This document shows positions 1 through 8,124 of a stretch of 30,312 nt of DNA, in pieces (position 1 is the first letter of the stretch; the number at the start of each line of letters is the position of its first letter). A model generated the notes under the pieces. That model saw only the letters and a list, made by a program, of their open reading frames with translations, did not search any database and was not told the DNA's origin. A program made the position numbers and the translations under genes. The DNA is from Acidimicrobiia bacterium (GTDB taxonomy: Bacteria > Actinomycetota > Acidimicrobiia > UBA5794 > JAOTWH01). Where the stretch lies: NCBI GenBank assembly GCA_029863035.1, contig JAOTWH010000004.1, positions 1 to 30,312 of the forward strand. Direction: 5' to 3'.

Positions 1-792
1 GATGCCACAAGCGATATAAACGTCTGGCTTAACGGTCTTGCCGGTTTGGCCTACCTGCATGGCGTATGGCACCCATCCCGAATCGACCACAGCCCTGGTC
101 GCCCCCACCGCGGCGTCCAACAGGCCGGCCAGCTCATCGAGCATGGCGAACTTGTCCGCAGCTCCCATTCCTCTTCCTCCGGACACGATGATCTTGGCCT
201 CGGCCAGCTGGGGGCCTTCGGCTGGTTCTTCGTTGCGAGCCGTGATCACCGCAGAGCCGGCGTGGCCGGTATCTGGCATTTCGACTGCCACGACGTCGGG
301 TGTGGAATCGCCGCCAGCTTCAGCTGTGAACGCCTTGGGCCTGGCCAACACAATGGCCGGATCGCCGCCGCTGAAAGCGGTGTCGACGATGGAGGTTCCA
401 CCGAGGATCTCGTTCGAAGCAGTGATCGTGCCATCGCCGCCGACGTCGACGGCATTGGAGATGACCGGTCGGTCGAGACGAACGCTGAGCCTGCCCGCCA
501 CGTCGCGATCGGTGTAGGCGAGGCCGAAGAGAACCAATTGCGGCGAGTTCTCTTCGACGAGCTTTTGCATGGCTGCTGCAACGCCGGCAGCGGGGAGCGC
601 ATCTCCCGGTTCGATATGGAACACCGTTTGCGCCCCATATCCGCCGAGCAAAGCAAAGGCATCGTCGGATCCGCTTCCCACGTACACCACCGATATGTCG
701 GCGGCCAGACTGCGAGCCTTGGTTAACAGCTCCAACGACAGCTGCGATGGCGATCCGCTCTGTTCGGTGGCGAAGACGAAGATCTTGTCCAT
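1..792 (-). CDS. etfA: Electron transfer flavoprotein alpha subunit (partial, C-terminus off the left edge)
   Basis: EtfA pairs with EtfB to form the soluble FAD heterodimer that takes electrons from acyl-CoA dehydrogenases and passes them to a membrane quinone oxidoreductase. The minus-strand frame is open from the ATG at 792 to the window edge (264 codons of a family that is usually about 310-330). The C-terminal FAD-binding half is recognisable: an SGGRG motif near residue 204 and VGQTGKT near residue 247, followed by KPDVYIACGI at the edge. The ATG overlaps the etfB stop codon (TAATG), so the two genes are translationally coupled. The C-terminal end lies outside the window. Family assignment is secure from the motifs and the etfB neighbour. 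Confidence 0.95.
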   Translation of the reverse strand, partial: MDKIFVFATEQSGSPSQLSLELLTKARSLAADISVVYVGSGSDDAFALLGGYGAQTVFHIEPGDALPAAGVAAAMQKLVEENSPQLVLFGLAYTDRDVAGRLSVRLDRPVISNAVDVGGDGTITASNEILGGTSIVDTAFSGGDPAIVLARPKAFTAEAGGDSTPDVVAVEMPDTGHAGSAVITARNEEPAEGPQLAEAKIIVSGGRGMGAADKFAMLDELAGLLDAAVGATRAVVDSGWVPYAMQVGQTGKTVKPDVYIACGI

Positions 793-1571
793 TACACGAC
801 CTTCGCTTGCTTGAGCAACTCGACGATCTTGTTGTGGCTCTCGCCATCGTCTTCGACGATCTCGCCTGCCTCACGACCCGCAACCGGTCGCACTGCCGAA
901 ATCTGTTGACCCGAACCGGCGGAGCCAACATCGCCCCCGGTCATTCCCAGATCGGCGAGCGTTGGCTCGTCGATGGGCTTCGATTTGGCCGCCATGATCC
1001 CTTTGAAGGTGGGGTAGCGCGGTTCCACGGCTCCCGCTGTTACCGAAACAACGGCCGGAAGCGCGCACTCGACGGTGTCGTAGCCCCCTGCGGTCTGCTG
1101 CTCGACCGTAACCTTGTCGCCTTCTTGTGCCACCTTGCGGGCGTTGGTGAGGGCCGGCGCTCCCAGCAGCTCGGCCAGTTGTTGAGGAACGACGCCCGTG
1201 TAGCCATCGGTCGACTCGGTACCCGCGATGACCAAGTCGGCGCCCTCAGCCTCAATGGCCGCTGCCAGCACCCGTGCCGTCACCAGAGCTCCCGAACCGC
1301 GTAAGGCGTCATCGGACACCACGATCGCCTTGTCGGCGCCCATGGCTAAAGCCTGGCGAATGCCCTGCAGCGATCCCTTGGGCGACATCGAGACGATGGT
1401 GACCGTTGTTCCTTCGGACTGCTCCGCCAGCTGAAGTGCCACTTCGATGCCGTAGCGGTCGGTGTCGTCGAGGACCTGGTCCTCCGGTCGCACGATGAAG
1501 TGGCTCTCCGGATCGAGTTCGTATGGCGTGGCGGGATCTGGGATCTGTTTCACGCACACAGCGATCTTCAA
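792..1571 (-). CDS. etfB: Electron transfer flavoprotein beta subunit
   Basis: This is the 259-residue beta partner of EtfA, which binds AMP and carries the docking surface for acyl-CoA dehydrogenases. The N-terminus reads MKIAVCVKQIPDP, typical of the family. The central part has the VVSMSPKG and ALAMGADKAIVVSD segments, and VIAGTESTDGYTGVVPQ is the nucleotide-binding region. The start codon is TTG at 1571, supported by a GAGGAG ribosome binding site six bases upstream and by exact agreement with the family N-terminus. The length fits the usual 250-264. An acyl-CoA dehydrogenase and an enoyl-CoA hydratase gene lie elsewhere in the window, consistent with active beta-oxidation. Confidence 0.96.
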   Translation of the reverse strand: MKIAVCVKQIPDPATPYELDPESHFIVRPEDQVLDDTDRYGIEVALQLAEQSEGTTVTIVSMSPKGSLQGIRQALAMGADKAIVVSDDALRGSGALVTARVLAAAIEAEGADLVIAGTESTDGYTGVVPQQLAELLGAPALTNARKVAQEGDKVTVEQQTAGGYDTVECALPAVVSVTAGAVEPRYPTFKGIMAAKSKPIDEPTLADLGMTGGDVGSAGSGQQISAVRPVAGREAGEIVEDDGESHNKIVELLKQAKVV

Positions 1572-1598
1572 CGTCGGCTCCTCTTCAGCGGCGCCGGC

Positions 1599-1604
1599 AT
1601 GTTA
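1599..1604 (-). promoter_or_regulatory. Predicted -10 element of the etfBA operon
   Basis: TAACAT on the minus strand lies 27 nt before the TTG start of etfB. The GAGGAG ribosome binding site is at 1578-1583. No convincing -35 is visible, as is common in high-GC actinobacteria. It lies in the 93-nt gap that separates etfBA from the upstream nucleoside salvage operon, so etfBA may have its own promoter. Confidence 0.4.
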
Positions 1605-1664
1605 GGGGTGGGACGACCATCGTCTCGGACCAAGAGGACAGATGCTTACCGACGAGAACCGCTA

Positions 1665-2495
1665 TCAAACGTCCTGAGCCAGGCGGGGCAGTAGGCGGTC
1701 GAACAATCCGCCGATGCTTTCCTGAGCCCTGTTGGCCGTGGCTTGGACGTCTTCATGGGACAGTGGATAGTCGCTCATACCTGCCGCCAGGTTGGTAACG
1801 AGCGATATCCCAAGCACACGTGCCCCCATGTGGGTTGCTGCGATCGCCTCAGGGACGGTCGACATGCCAACCAGATCTGCTCCGAGACCCCGCGCCATCT
1901 CGATCTCGGCAGGAGTCTCATAGCTGGGTCCTGTGAACCAGGCGTACACGCCTTCGTTCATCCGCATACCCGTGTCGCTGCCGACTACCCGGGTCAACTC
2001 TCGAAGCTCTCTCGGATACACCGTCGTCATGTCGGGAAAGCGAGGCCCGAAGCGCTCATCGTTGATACCGATGAGCGGGTTGAGCCCGGTGAGGTTGATG
2101 TGGTCGCGGATTATGACAAGGTCGCCCGGCCTGTGGTCGACGTTTACGGATCCGGCGGCGTTGGTGAGCACCACGATGTCACAGCCAGACTTGATGGCGC
2201 ATCGCACCCCGAACACCAGGTCGTCGAGCGGGTAACCCTCATAGGCGTGAACCCGTCCGGCAAGCAACATCACCGGTACGCCGTCCATCTCGGCCGAGAA
2301 CAAGCTGCCTGAGTGGCCCGCAACGGAAGGCACCGGGAACCCCGGGATCTGGCTGTATGGAACCTCGATGGCACCCTCTAGCGAGGCGGCGTAACTGCTG
2401 AGGCCGGAGCCGAGCACCGCGGCTATAGCGTGGGTTGGGCGGTCGGTCTCTTTGGCGATCGCCTCCGTCGCGGTCGAGACCTGTTCGTAGCTCAT
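1665..2495 (-). CDS. Purine nucleoside phosphorylase (trimeric PNP family)
   Basis: It phosphorolyses purine (deoxy)nucleosides to the free base and (deoxy)ribose-1-phosphate. The 276-residue protein has the class I (trimeric, punA/deoD2-like) motifs: VLGSGL near residue 28 and GHSG near 60 for phosphate, AGRVHAYEG near 79, TNAAGS near 111, GPSYETPAE near 196, GMSTVPE near 214, and VTNLAAGMS near 237 with the Asn that contacts the purine N7. The length matches the family (about 270-290). The ATG overlaps the stop codon of the phosphorylase gene upstream by four bases (ATGA), making it the last gene of the salvage operon. Its sugar-phosphate product is the substrate of the phosphopentomutase in the same operon. 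Confidence 0.95.
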   Translation of the reverse strand: MSYEQVSTATEAIAKETDRPTHAIAAVLGSGLSSYAASLEGAIEVPYSQIPGFPVPSVAGHSGSLFSAEMDGVPVMLLAGRVHAYEGYPLDDLVFGVRCAIKSGCDIVVLTNAAGSVNVDHRPGDLVIIRDHINLTGLNPLIGINDERFGPRFPDMTTVYPRELRELTRVVGSDTGMRMNEGVYAWFTGPSYETPAEIEMARGLGADLVGMSTVPEAIAATHMGARVLGISLVTNLAAGMSDYPLSHEDVQATANRAQESIGGLFDRLLPRLAQDV

Positions 2496-3796
2496 CGCAC
2501 CTCTCCGATCACCAGCTTCGAATCGGGCGCTGGGCCGTCACCGATCTCCCACGCTTGCTCCAGCAACTCCATGGCGGTTTCCAACCTGGCCCGATCGTTC
2601 CAGTTTACGCTCGCCAGCGAGTCACCTTTACCAACGGCGTCTCCCACCTTGGCGTGAATCGTGAAGCCCACCGCCGGATCGATGTGGTCTTCCTTGCTGG
2701 CGCGACCCGCTCCCAGACGCACCGCGGCGTGCCCGATATCAAGAGCCGCGCACCGCGTGACCACCCCGGCCCGGGGCGCTGTCAGCTCGCTGCTGTTGGC
2801 AGGCTGGGGGAGTCGCGACGGGTCTTCGAGCACGGCTCGGTCACCGTCTTGCGCTGCGATGACATCGCCGAATTTCTCGAGAGCTGCTCCGCTCGATACT
2901 GCCTTGGCGAGCCGCTCCATGGCATCAGCGGGATCCTGGGTGATGCCACCCGCGATCAGCATCTCCACCGCCAGCCGATACACGATCTCAACCACGTCCG
3001 GCGGCCCCTCGCCCTTCAGCACTGCTATCGACTCGGCGATCTCGTTGGCGTTACCGACCTCGGCGCCAAGCGGTTGGTCCATGGCTGTCAGCAAGGCCAC
3101 AACCCTGGTTCCATGGGATCGACCGATGCCCACCATGGTCTCCGCCAACAACCGCGCCGATTCCTCATCCTTCATGAACGCCCCGCTGCCAACCTTCACA
3201 TCGAGCACCAAGGCGTCGAGGCCCTCTGCCAGCTTCTTGGACATGATCGAGGATGCGATAAGGGGAATCGACGGCACCGTGCCTGTGGTGTCTCGCAGTG
3301 CGTATATGAGGCGATCGGCCGGCACCAGGGTTTCCGATTGGCCGGCCAGCACGATGCCGTGGCGGTGCACGATTTCGGTGAAGCGATCGGGGTCGAGCGC
3401 GGTCTTGAAGCCAGGTATCGACTCGAGCTTGTCGACAGTGCCTCCGGTGTGGCCCAGGCCACGCCCTGACATCATCGGAACCACGACGCCGCATGCCGCG
3501 GCCATGGGTCCAAGGGGAATCGACACCTTGTCACCCACTCCGCCCGTGGAGTGCTTGTCGACCTTGGGCTGGGCCATGGCGGAGAAATCGAGCACGTCGC
3601 CGGAGTGGAGCATGGCCTCGGTCCACCACGCCAGCTCGTTCGAGTCGAGGCCCTGCCAATAGATCGCCATGAGCAGGGCCGCCATCTGATAGTCAGGAAT
3701 CTCACCCCTGGTGTAGTTCCCGATGAGCCAAACGACGTCGAGCTCACTGAACCGGCCGCCGTCCCGCTTGCGCTCGATCATCTCGGTGACGCTCAT
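2492..3796 (-). CDS. deoA: Thymidine / pyrimidine-nucleoside phosphorylase
   Basis: It cleaves thymidine, deoxyuridine or uridine to the base and (deoxy)ribose-1-phosphate. The 434 residues match the DeoA/Pdp family length. The family signature region is clear near residues 80-125: KHSTGGVGDKVS for phosphate binding, followed by SGRGLGHTGGTVDKLESI. The N-terminal helical domain starts with MSVTEMIERKRDG, and a PYNP-type C-terminal domain ends near LEQAWEIGDG. It starts at ATG overlapping the deoB stop (ATGA) and itself overlaps the PNP gene. The symbol deoA is a best guess, because sequence reading alone does not separate thymidine-specific from broader pyrimidine phosphorylases (pdp). Confidence 0.94.
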   Translation of the reverse strand: MSVTEMIERKRDGGRFSELDVVWLIGNYTRGEIPDYQMAALLMAIYWQGLDSNELAWWTEAMLHSGDVLDFSAMAQPKVDKHSTGGVGDKVSIPLGPMAAACGVVVPMMSGRGLGHTGGTVDKLESIPGFKTALDPDRFTEIVHRHGIVLAGQSETLVPADRLIYALRDTTGTVPSIPLIASSIMSKKLAEGLDALVLDVKVGSGAFMKDEESARLLAETMVGIGRSHGTRVVALLTAMDQPLGAEVGNANEIAESIAVLKGEGPPDVVEIVYRLAVEMLIAGGITQDPADAMERLAKAVSSGAALEKFGDVIAAQDGDRAVLEDPSRLPQPANSSELTAPRAGVVTRCAALDIGHAAVRLGAGRASKEDHIDPAVGFTIHAKVGDAVGKGDSLASVNWNDRARLETAMELLEQAWEIGDGPAPDSKLVIGEVR

Positions 3797-4965
3797 GAGA
3801 TGTCGGCCAGGAAGGAGTCGCCTTCGAGTGAACCTTCGACCCCGAGTGCCTCGGCCACCGTGACCGCCACGTCTCCATACTGGGCTCTCACGCCAAGATC
3901 GGCTCCGGCAGCAGCGAGACCGTGCACCAGAAGAGGCACGTACTCGCGGGTGTGGTCGGTGTCGCCATCCGTTGGGTCATTGCCGTGGTCAGCGCTGATG
4001 ATGAGCAGGTCGGTATCGATCAGAGTGGAGATCACGTGACCGAGGTGGAGGTCGATCAGCTCCAGGCCTTCGGCATAACCCTGCGGATTCTCTCTGTGTC
4101 CGTATCTCATGTCGAGGTCCACCAGGTTCGTCATCACGATGCCGCGATCGATGGACTTGACCGCCTTGATCGTCTGGCGCAGTCCGTCTTGGTCCCCTTC
4201 GGTGTGAACGGCGTCGGTGAGACCTCGGCCGACGAAGAGGTCTTCGATCTTGCCAACGCCCACCACATCGAGGCCCGCTTCCTTGGCTAGGTCGAGCAAG
4301 GTGGGACCGTGAGGAGGCATCGCCAGGTCGCGGCGGTCGTAGGTACGGTGGAAAGATCCCAGCTCGCCTTCGAATGGACGGGCGATGATGCGGCCTATGT
4401 GGTAGTCGTCCGCTATGACCCGGGCGGCCTCGCAGATCCGATACAGCTCGGGCAGAGGCACCAGGTCGGTATGTGCCGCGATCTGTAGCACCGAGTCGGC
4501 GGAGGTGTAGAGGATGGGTTTGGCGGTCTCTAGGTGCTCCGGGCCGAGCTCCTTGATGATCTCGGTGCCCGATGCCGCGTAGTTGCCGAGGAAACCGGTG
4601 CCTGTCGCTTCGACCAGGCGCTCCACAACCTCAGGAGGAAAGCCGTCGGGGAACGTAGCGTGAGCTTCGGTTGTGACCAGACCCGCCAGTTCCCAATGCC
4701 CTGTTGTCGAATCCTTGCCAGCCGACTTCTCTGTGAGCTTGCCGTAACCCATGTTGGGGTCTGATGCGGGTTCCACTCCCATCACCGGATGAAGATTGCC
4801 GAGCCCCGCCGCGGCAAGGTTTGGCAGCGTGAGGCCGCCCACTGCCTCGGCCACATGGCCGAGCGTGTCGGACCCAGCATCGTCGTAGTTAGGCGCATCG
4901 GGGGCCGCCCCTACCCCACAGCTATCCATCACGATGATGATCGCTCTGTTGATCATGTTGATCAT
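3793..4965 (-). CDS. deoB: Phosphopentomutase
   Basis: It interconverts (deoxy)ribose-1-phosphate and -5-phosphate, linking the two phosphorylases to central metabolism. It is a DeoB of the alkaline-phosphatase superfamily, about 390 residues, the usual length. Visible motifs are the N-terminal metal site VMDSCGVG, the phospho-threonine region GKDSTTGHWELAG, a YTSADSVLQIAAH segment, and the C-terminal metal ligands SADHGNDPT and DHTREYVP. Three in-frame ATGs are close together (4974, 4965, 4956). I chose 4965 because it makes an ATGA overlap with the upstream stop, as at the other junctions. Upstream of these the frame stays open but is the shadow of the preceding gene. Confidence 0.95.
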   Translation of the reverse strand: MINMINRAIIIVMDSCGVGAAPDAPNYDDAGSDTLGHVAEAVGGLTLPNLAAAGLGNLHPVMGVEPASDPNMGYGKLTEKSAGKDSTTGHWELAGLVTTEAHATFPDGFPPEVVERLVEATGTGFLGNYAASGTEIIKELGPEHLETAKPILYTSADSVLQIAAHTDLVPLPELYRICEAARVIADDYHIGRIIARPFEGELGSFHRTYDRRDLAMPPHGPTLLDLAKEAGLDVVGVGKIEDLFVGRGLTDAVHTEGDQDGLRQTIKAVKSIDRGIVMTNLVDLDMRYGHRENPQGYAEGLELIDLHLGHVISTLIDTDLLIISADHGNDPTDGDTDHTREYVPLLVHGLAAAGADLGVRAQYGDVAVTVAEALGVEGSLEGDSFLADIS

Positions 4966-5294
4966 GTTGGCCATTCTGCTCGTCGCACCTTGCCTTTGAC
5001 GACGTCGATGCCCTCGGCCTTCAGCAGCGCCGTCTGCTTTCTCTCGTGCCCTGGCACCAGGCGACCGTCGGCGGTGACCACTCTCCACCACGGGAGGCCG
5101 TCGCCGCGCGCCAGAACGTTGCCGACCGCTCGTGCCGCTCCTGGGAACCCGGCTTCTTCCGCTACTTCTCCGTACGAAACTACGTCTCCCGGTCGAAGCC
5201 GACCGAGCACGACTGATACTGCTGCCTCGAAGTCGGCGGATGGTTGCAGGCGAGGCATGGTTCGGTAGATAGCAGCTGGGGGGCCACCGCTCAC
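4962..5294 (-). CDS. Alkyltransferase-like (ATL) MGMT-family DNA-binding protein
   Basis: This 110-residue protein is the DNA-binding half of the O6-methylguanine-DNA methyltransferase family. VSYGEVAEEAGFPGAARAVG (about residues 39-58) is the helix-turn-helix with the base-flipping Arg. The active-site motif PCHR is replaced by PWWR (68-71), so the acceptor Cys is Trp, which defines ATL proteins: they bind alkylated bases and flag them for nucleotide excision repair instead of repairing them. The GTG at 5294 overlaps the upp stop (GTGA). An ATG at 5258 would give 98 residues and still keep the whole domain. It sits inside the nucleoside salvage operon. Its role there is inferred only. Confidence 0.88.
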   Translation of the reverse strand: MSGGPPAAIYRTMPRLQPSADFEAAVSVVLGRLRPGDVVSYGEVAEEAGFPGAARAVGNVLARGDGLPWWRVVTADGRLVPGHERKQTALLKAEGIDVVKGKVRRAEWPT

Positions 5295-5908
5295 AGGGTC
5301 CCGAATAAACGGTCACCCATGTCACCTAAGCCAGGCTGGATGTAGTAGCGGTCGCTGAGATCGCGGTCCTTGGCGGCGGCCACGATTCGAACATCCGGGT
5401 GGTCTTGCTGCATCCGCTCCAGACCTGCCGGTGCGGCCACAACGCACAGAGCCGTGATGTTGGTTGCTCCTGCTTCCTTGGCCTTGTCGCAGGCCCACGA
5501 AAGCGATCCGCCGGTGGCCAGCATCGGCTCCAGGATCAGAACCTGGGCTCCAGCCATCTCGGGGAACTTGACGTAGTACTCCTCGGGCATGGCCGTATCT
5601 TCGTTGCGAGCCACTCCGGCGTAGCCGACTTTGACGTGTGGAACGAGATCGACAACGGCGTCGAGTAACCCCAGTCCGGCCCGCAGCACTGCCACCGCGA
5701 CCAGGTCACCGATCTTGTATCCCTTGGTCGTCTCGAGCGGGGTCTCGACCTCGATCTCCATTGTGGAGGATTCCCGTGTGGCTTCAACCAACAGGAGATA
5801 GGTCAATCGGCGAGCTGCAGCTCGGAATTGCTCGGGATTGGTTTCCTTGTTGCGGAGGCGCGTCAGATAGTGGGCAGCAAGCGGATGTTCCACGATCGTT
5901 AGGTCCAC
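5291..5908 (-). CDS. upp: Uracil phosphoribosyltransferase
   Basis: It makes UMP from uracil and PRPP, the last step of recycling the base released by the pyrimidine phosphorylase encoded downstream. The 205 residues match the family. VLRAGLGLLD (near 76) and ARNEDTAMPEEYY (near 101-113) are family motifs. The PRPP loop reads ILEPMLATGGS (near 130), where Asp is more usual than Glu before PMLATGG. The C-terminus GLGDMGDRLFGT is the uracil-binding flap. The start is GTG at 5908, preceded by a strong GAGGAGG site. It is the first gene of the five-gene overlapping operon and diverges from ffh. Confidence 0.96.
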   Translation of the reverse strand: MDLTIVEHPLAAHYLTRLRNKETNPEQFRAAARRLTYLLLVEATRESSTMEIEVETPLETTKGYKIGDLVAVAVLRAGLGLLDAVVDLVPHVKVGYAGVARNEDTAMPEEYYVKFPEMAGAQVLILEPMLATGGSLSWACDKAKEAGATNITALCVVAAPAGLERMQQDHPDVRIVAAAKDRDLSDRYYIQPGLGDMGDRLFGTL

Positions 5909-5931
5909 TGACCCTCCTCGGCCTTTGAATC

Positions 5932-5937
5932 AGCGTA
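5932..5937 (-). promoter_or_regulatory. Predicted -10 element of the upp operon
   Basis: TACGCT on the minus strand, 23 nt before the upp GTG. Transcription would start near 5925 and give a short leader containing the GAGGAGG ribosome binding site. It is back to back with the ffh promoter in a 72-nt divergent gap. Confidence 0.45.
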
Positions 5938-5966
5938 GCCCGCCAGGCCGGGGTGCCGCCTGGCGG

Positions 5967-5972
5967 TACAAT
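5967..5972 (+). promoter_or_regulatory. Predicted -10 element of ffh (leaderless)
   Basis: TACAAT ends eight bases before the ffh ATG at 5981, so transcription should begin at or next to the start codon. No ribosome binding site precedes the ATG. This matches the spacing seen at several other starts in the window. Confidence 0.5.
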
Positions 5973-5980
5973 CCCGCACG

Positions 5981-7345
5981 ATGTTCGATGCCCTGACCGC
6001 TCGGCTCGGAGGCGTGTTCGAGCAGCTTCGTGGTAAGGGCCGTCTGTCGGATTCCGATGTCGACCAGTCACTGCGCGAGGTGCGCCTAGCGCTGCTTGAA
6101 GCCGACGTGGCCGTTCCTGTAGCCAAGTCGCTCTTAGAGCGAGTGCGCCAGCGCGCCGTTGGTGCCGAGGTCACCAAGAGCCTCACTCCGGGTCAGCAGG
6201 TCGTCAAGATCGTGCATGACGAGCTGGTGGCCACGCTTGGCGGAGAGGCAGCCGAGTTGGTATCGCCGGACAAGCCACCATTGGTTGTCCTAATGGTCGG
6301 TCTGCAGGGATCTGGCAAGACCACCTCCGCAGCCAAGCTGGCGAGCTTGGTGAAGTCCAAAGGGCGGCGTCCCCTGCTGGTGGCCGCCGACCTACAGCGC
6401 CCGGCGGCTATCGATCAGCTCGAAACCCTGGGAGGGCGAATCGGCGTGCCGGTCTTCGTCGATCGCAAATCGAAACCGGTGAAGCTCGCCAAGGCGGCAT
6501 TGAAGGAAGCCCGCAACCAGGGCAACGATGTGGTGATCGTCGACACCGCCGGCCGGCTCCAAATCGACGATGAGCTGATGTCCGAACTTGCTGCTCTGGA
6601 AAAGGCCACAGAGCCCGACGAGGTTCTCCTTGTCGTGGATGCCATGACCGGTCAGGACGCCGTCAACGTCGCAGAAGGCTTCTTAGCGAGAACCGACCTC
6701 ACCGGAATCGTTCTGACCAAGCTGGATGGTGATGCCAGGGGAGGAGCTGCGATTTCGGCGCGGGAGGTGACGGGCCGCCCCATCAAGTTCGCTGGTGTGG
6801 GAGAAGGTCTTGACGACTTCGAGGTCTTCCATCCCGATCGCATGGCTGGGCGCATTCTTGGGATGGGCGACGTGATGACCCTCATCGAGAAGGCCGAAGA
6901 AACCTGGGATGAGCGCGAGGCCGCCGCCGCCGCCGAGAAACTGTTCAAGGCAGAGTTCACGCTGGAGGACTTCCTCTCGCAGTTCCAACAGATCCGTCGC
7001 ATGGGGTCACTGAGCTCAATCGTTGGTATGCTTCCCGGCGCAGCTGGAGCACTCGGTGATATTGAGGTTTCCGATAAGGACCTGTCCCGGGTCGAGGCGA
7101 TCATCCGGTCTATGACTCCCGCAGAGCGGCGCGAGCCGAAGACAATCTCGGGCAGTAGGCGCAAGAGAATCGCCGCAGGTTCGGGTACTTCGGCCCAGGC
7201 GGTCAACGGGTTGCTGAAGCAATACTCGCAGACCCAAAAGATGATGAAACAATTGGCAGCGGGCGGCGGTCCGCTCGCAGCATTGACCGGGCAGAAGCGC
7301 AAGCCGAAGCCCAAGTCGAACAAGAAGCGCAAGAAGAAGAGGTAA
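5981..7345 (+). CDS. ffh: Signal recognition particle protein Ffh (SRP54)
   Basis: This GTPase binds 4.5S RNA and hydrophobic signal sequences and delivers ribosomes to FtsY at the membrane. The 454 residues contain the N-terminal four-helix domain (about 1-85), the NG GTPase domain with GLQGSGKTT (about 109-117), DTAGR (about 189) and TKLDGDARGG (about 246), and the M domain from about 295 with a FLSQFQQIRRMG helix and the SGSRRKRIAAGSG RNA-binding segment. The tail is very basic (rich in KRKPK and KKRKKK). It has no ribosome binding site and appears leaderless. It heads the ffh-rpsP-khpA-rimM cluster. Confidence 0.97.
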   Translation: MFDALTARLGGVFEQLRGKGRLSDSDVDQSLREVRLALLEADVAVPVAKSLLERVRQRAVGAEVTKSLTPGQQVVKIVHDELVATLGGEAAELVSPDKPPLVVLMVGLQGSGKTTSAAKLASLVKSKGRRPLLVAADLQRPAAIDQLETLGGRIGVPVFVDRKSKPVKLAKAALKEARNQGNDVVIVDTAGRLQIDDELMSELAALEKATEPDEVLLVVDAMTGQDAVNVAEGFLARTDLTGIVLTKLDGDARGGAAISAREVTGRPIKFAGVGEGLDDFEVFHPDRMAGRILGMGDVMTLIEKAEETWDEREAAAAAEKLFKAEFTLEDFLSQFQQIRRMGSLSSIVGMLPGAAGALGDIEVSDKDLSRVEAIIRSMTPAERREPKTISGSRRKRIAAGSGTSAQAVNGLLKQYSQTQKMMKQLAAGGGPLAALTGQKRKPKPKSNKKRKKKR

Positions 7346-7348
7346 CGG

Positions 7349-7876
7349 ATGGCGGTGAAGATTCGCCTGAAGAGAATGGGCAAGAAGCGCCAGCCCAGCT
7401 ACCGAGTGGTAGTGGCCGAAGCCCGTTCGCCGCGCGATGGGCGATTCATAGAGCAGATCGGTCGATACGACCCGTTGCAGCACCCCTCGATCGTTGAGAT
7501 CGATAACGATCGAGCTCTCGATTGGCTCGGCAAAGGGGCCCAACCCACCGATGCCGTTCGCAAGTTGCTCCAGATTTCAGGCGCCTGGGGGACCTTCCGC
7601 GCCACCAAGGGCGAGGCCGACACCGTCGGTGAGTTGGCCCCACCGCCGACCCGCCAGAAGCGTTCCAAGAAGGAGAAGGCTCGCGCCGCCGCCGTAGCCG
7701 AGCCAGCAGAGGCCACATCTGAGGAAGGCGAGGCAGCCCCCGAAGCCGCCGCCGCAGAAGAGCCCGCAGCCGAGGCGCCGGCAGCCGAAGAAGAGCCCGC
7801 AGCCGAGGCGCCGGCAGCCGAAGAGCCAGCGCCCGAGCCTGAATCCGACGAAGAGCCCAAGCCCGAGGAGGGATGA
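7349..7876 (+). CDS. rpsP: 30S ribosomal protein S16 with long acidic Ala/Glu/Pro tail
   Basis: The first 85 or so residues are canonical S16: [20 protein letters not shown], then EQIGRYDPL, and the [13 protein letters not shown] segment. S16 is an assembly protein of the 30S body. Most S16 proteins are 80-120 residues, while this one has 175. The extra C-terminal half starts with a basic [13 protein letters not shown] stretch and continues as an almost pure Ala, Glu and Pro tail with an internal 33-nt duplication. The ATG lies three bases after the ffh stop, and the ribosome binding site AGAGG is inside the end of ffh. Long A/E/P tails on S16 occur in other actinobacteria. Confidence 0.96.
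   Translation: MAVKIRLKRMGKKRQPSYRVVVAEARSPRDGRFIEQIGRYDPLQHPSIVEIDNDRALDWLGKGAQPTDAVRKLLQISGAWGTFRATKGEADTVGELAPPPTRQKRSKKEKARAAAVAEPAEATSEEGEAAPEAAAAEEPAAEAPAAEEEPAAEAPAAEEPAPEPESDEEPKPEEG
7757..7823 (+). repeat. 33-nt tandem duplication in the rpsP tail
   Basis: A block starting GAAGAGCCCGCAGCC at 7757 is repeated exactly at 7790 (period 33 nt, two copies, each 34 nt counting the shared base). It encodes two copies of [11 protein letters not shown], so the duplication preserves the reading frame. Confidence 0.9.
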
Positions 7877-8124
7877 TGAAAGGCCAAATCGTTGAGAGCG
7901 TCGTCAAGTTCATCGTTAGTGAGATCGCAGAAGACCTCGATTCTCTTGAGGTGTCGGTGACCGAAGAGGGGCCCGATGAAGTTGTTGCCGAGGTGCGGGC
8001 GTCAAAGCCCGACATGGGGCGCGTCATAGGTCGCAGAGGGCGTGTGGCTAAGTCCATTCGCATCCTGGCTCAGGCCGCCGCAGACGAAGAGGGGCTGCAA
8101 GCTCAAGTTGAGTTCGCCGACTAG
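7873..8124 (+). CDS. khpA: KH-domain RNA-binding protein KhpA
   Basis: This 83-residue single KH domain has the GXXG loop as GRRG in the sequence [18 protein letters not shown] (about residues 48-65). KhpA proteins bind RNA, often as a dimer with KhpB, and the gene is classically placed between rpsP and rimM, as here. The N-terminus [19 protein letters not shown] is the usual first helix. The ATG overlaps the rpsP stop (ATGA) and follows GAGGAGG, so translation is coupled. A second ATG directly follows and would shorten the protein by one residue. Assignment rests on the motif plus the conserved order. Confidence 0.93.
   Translation: MMKGQIVESVVKFIVSEIAEDLDSLEVSVTEEGPDEVVAEVRASKPDMGRVIGRRGRVAKSIRILAQAAADEEGLQAQVEFAD

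Noticed and set aside
2435..3662. Plus-strand frames of over 330 codons within the salvage operon
   Set aside because: They are antisense to deoA, with no recognisable domain and no promoter or ribosome binding site.
4966..5325. Upstream extension of deoB to a 510-codon frame
   Set aside because: It covers the ATL gene in another frame; DeoB starts near the VMDSCGVG motif.
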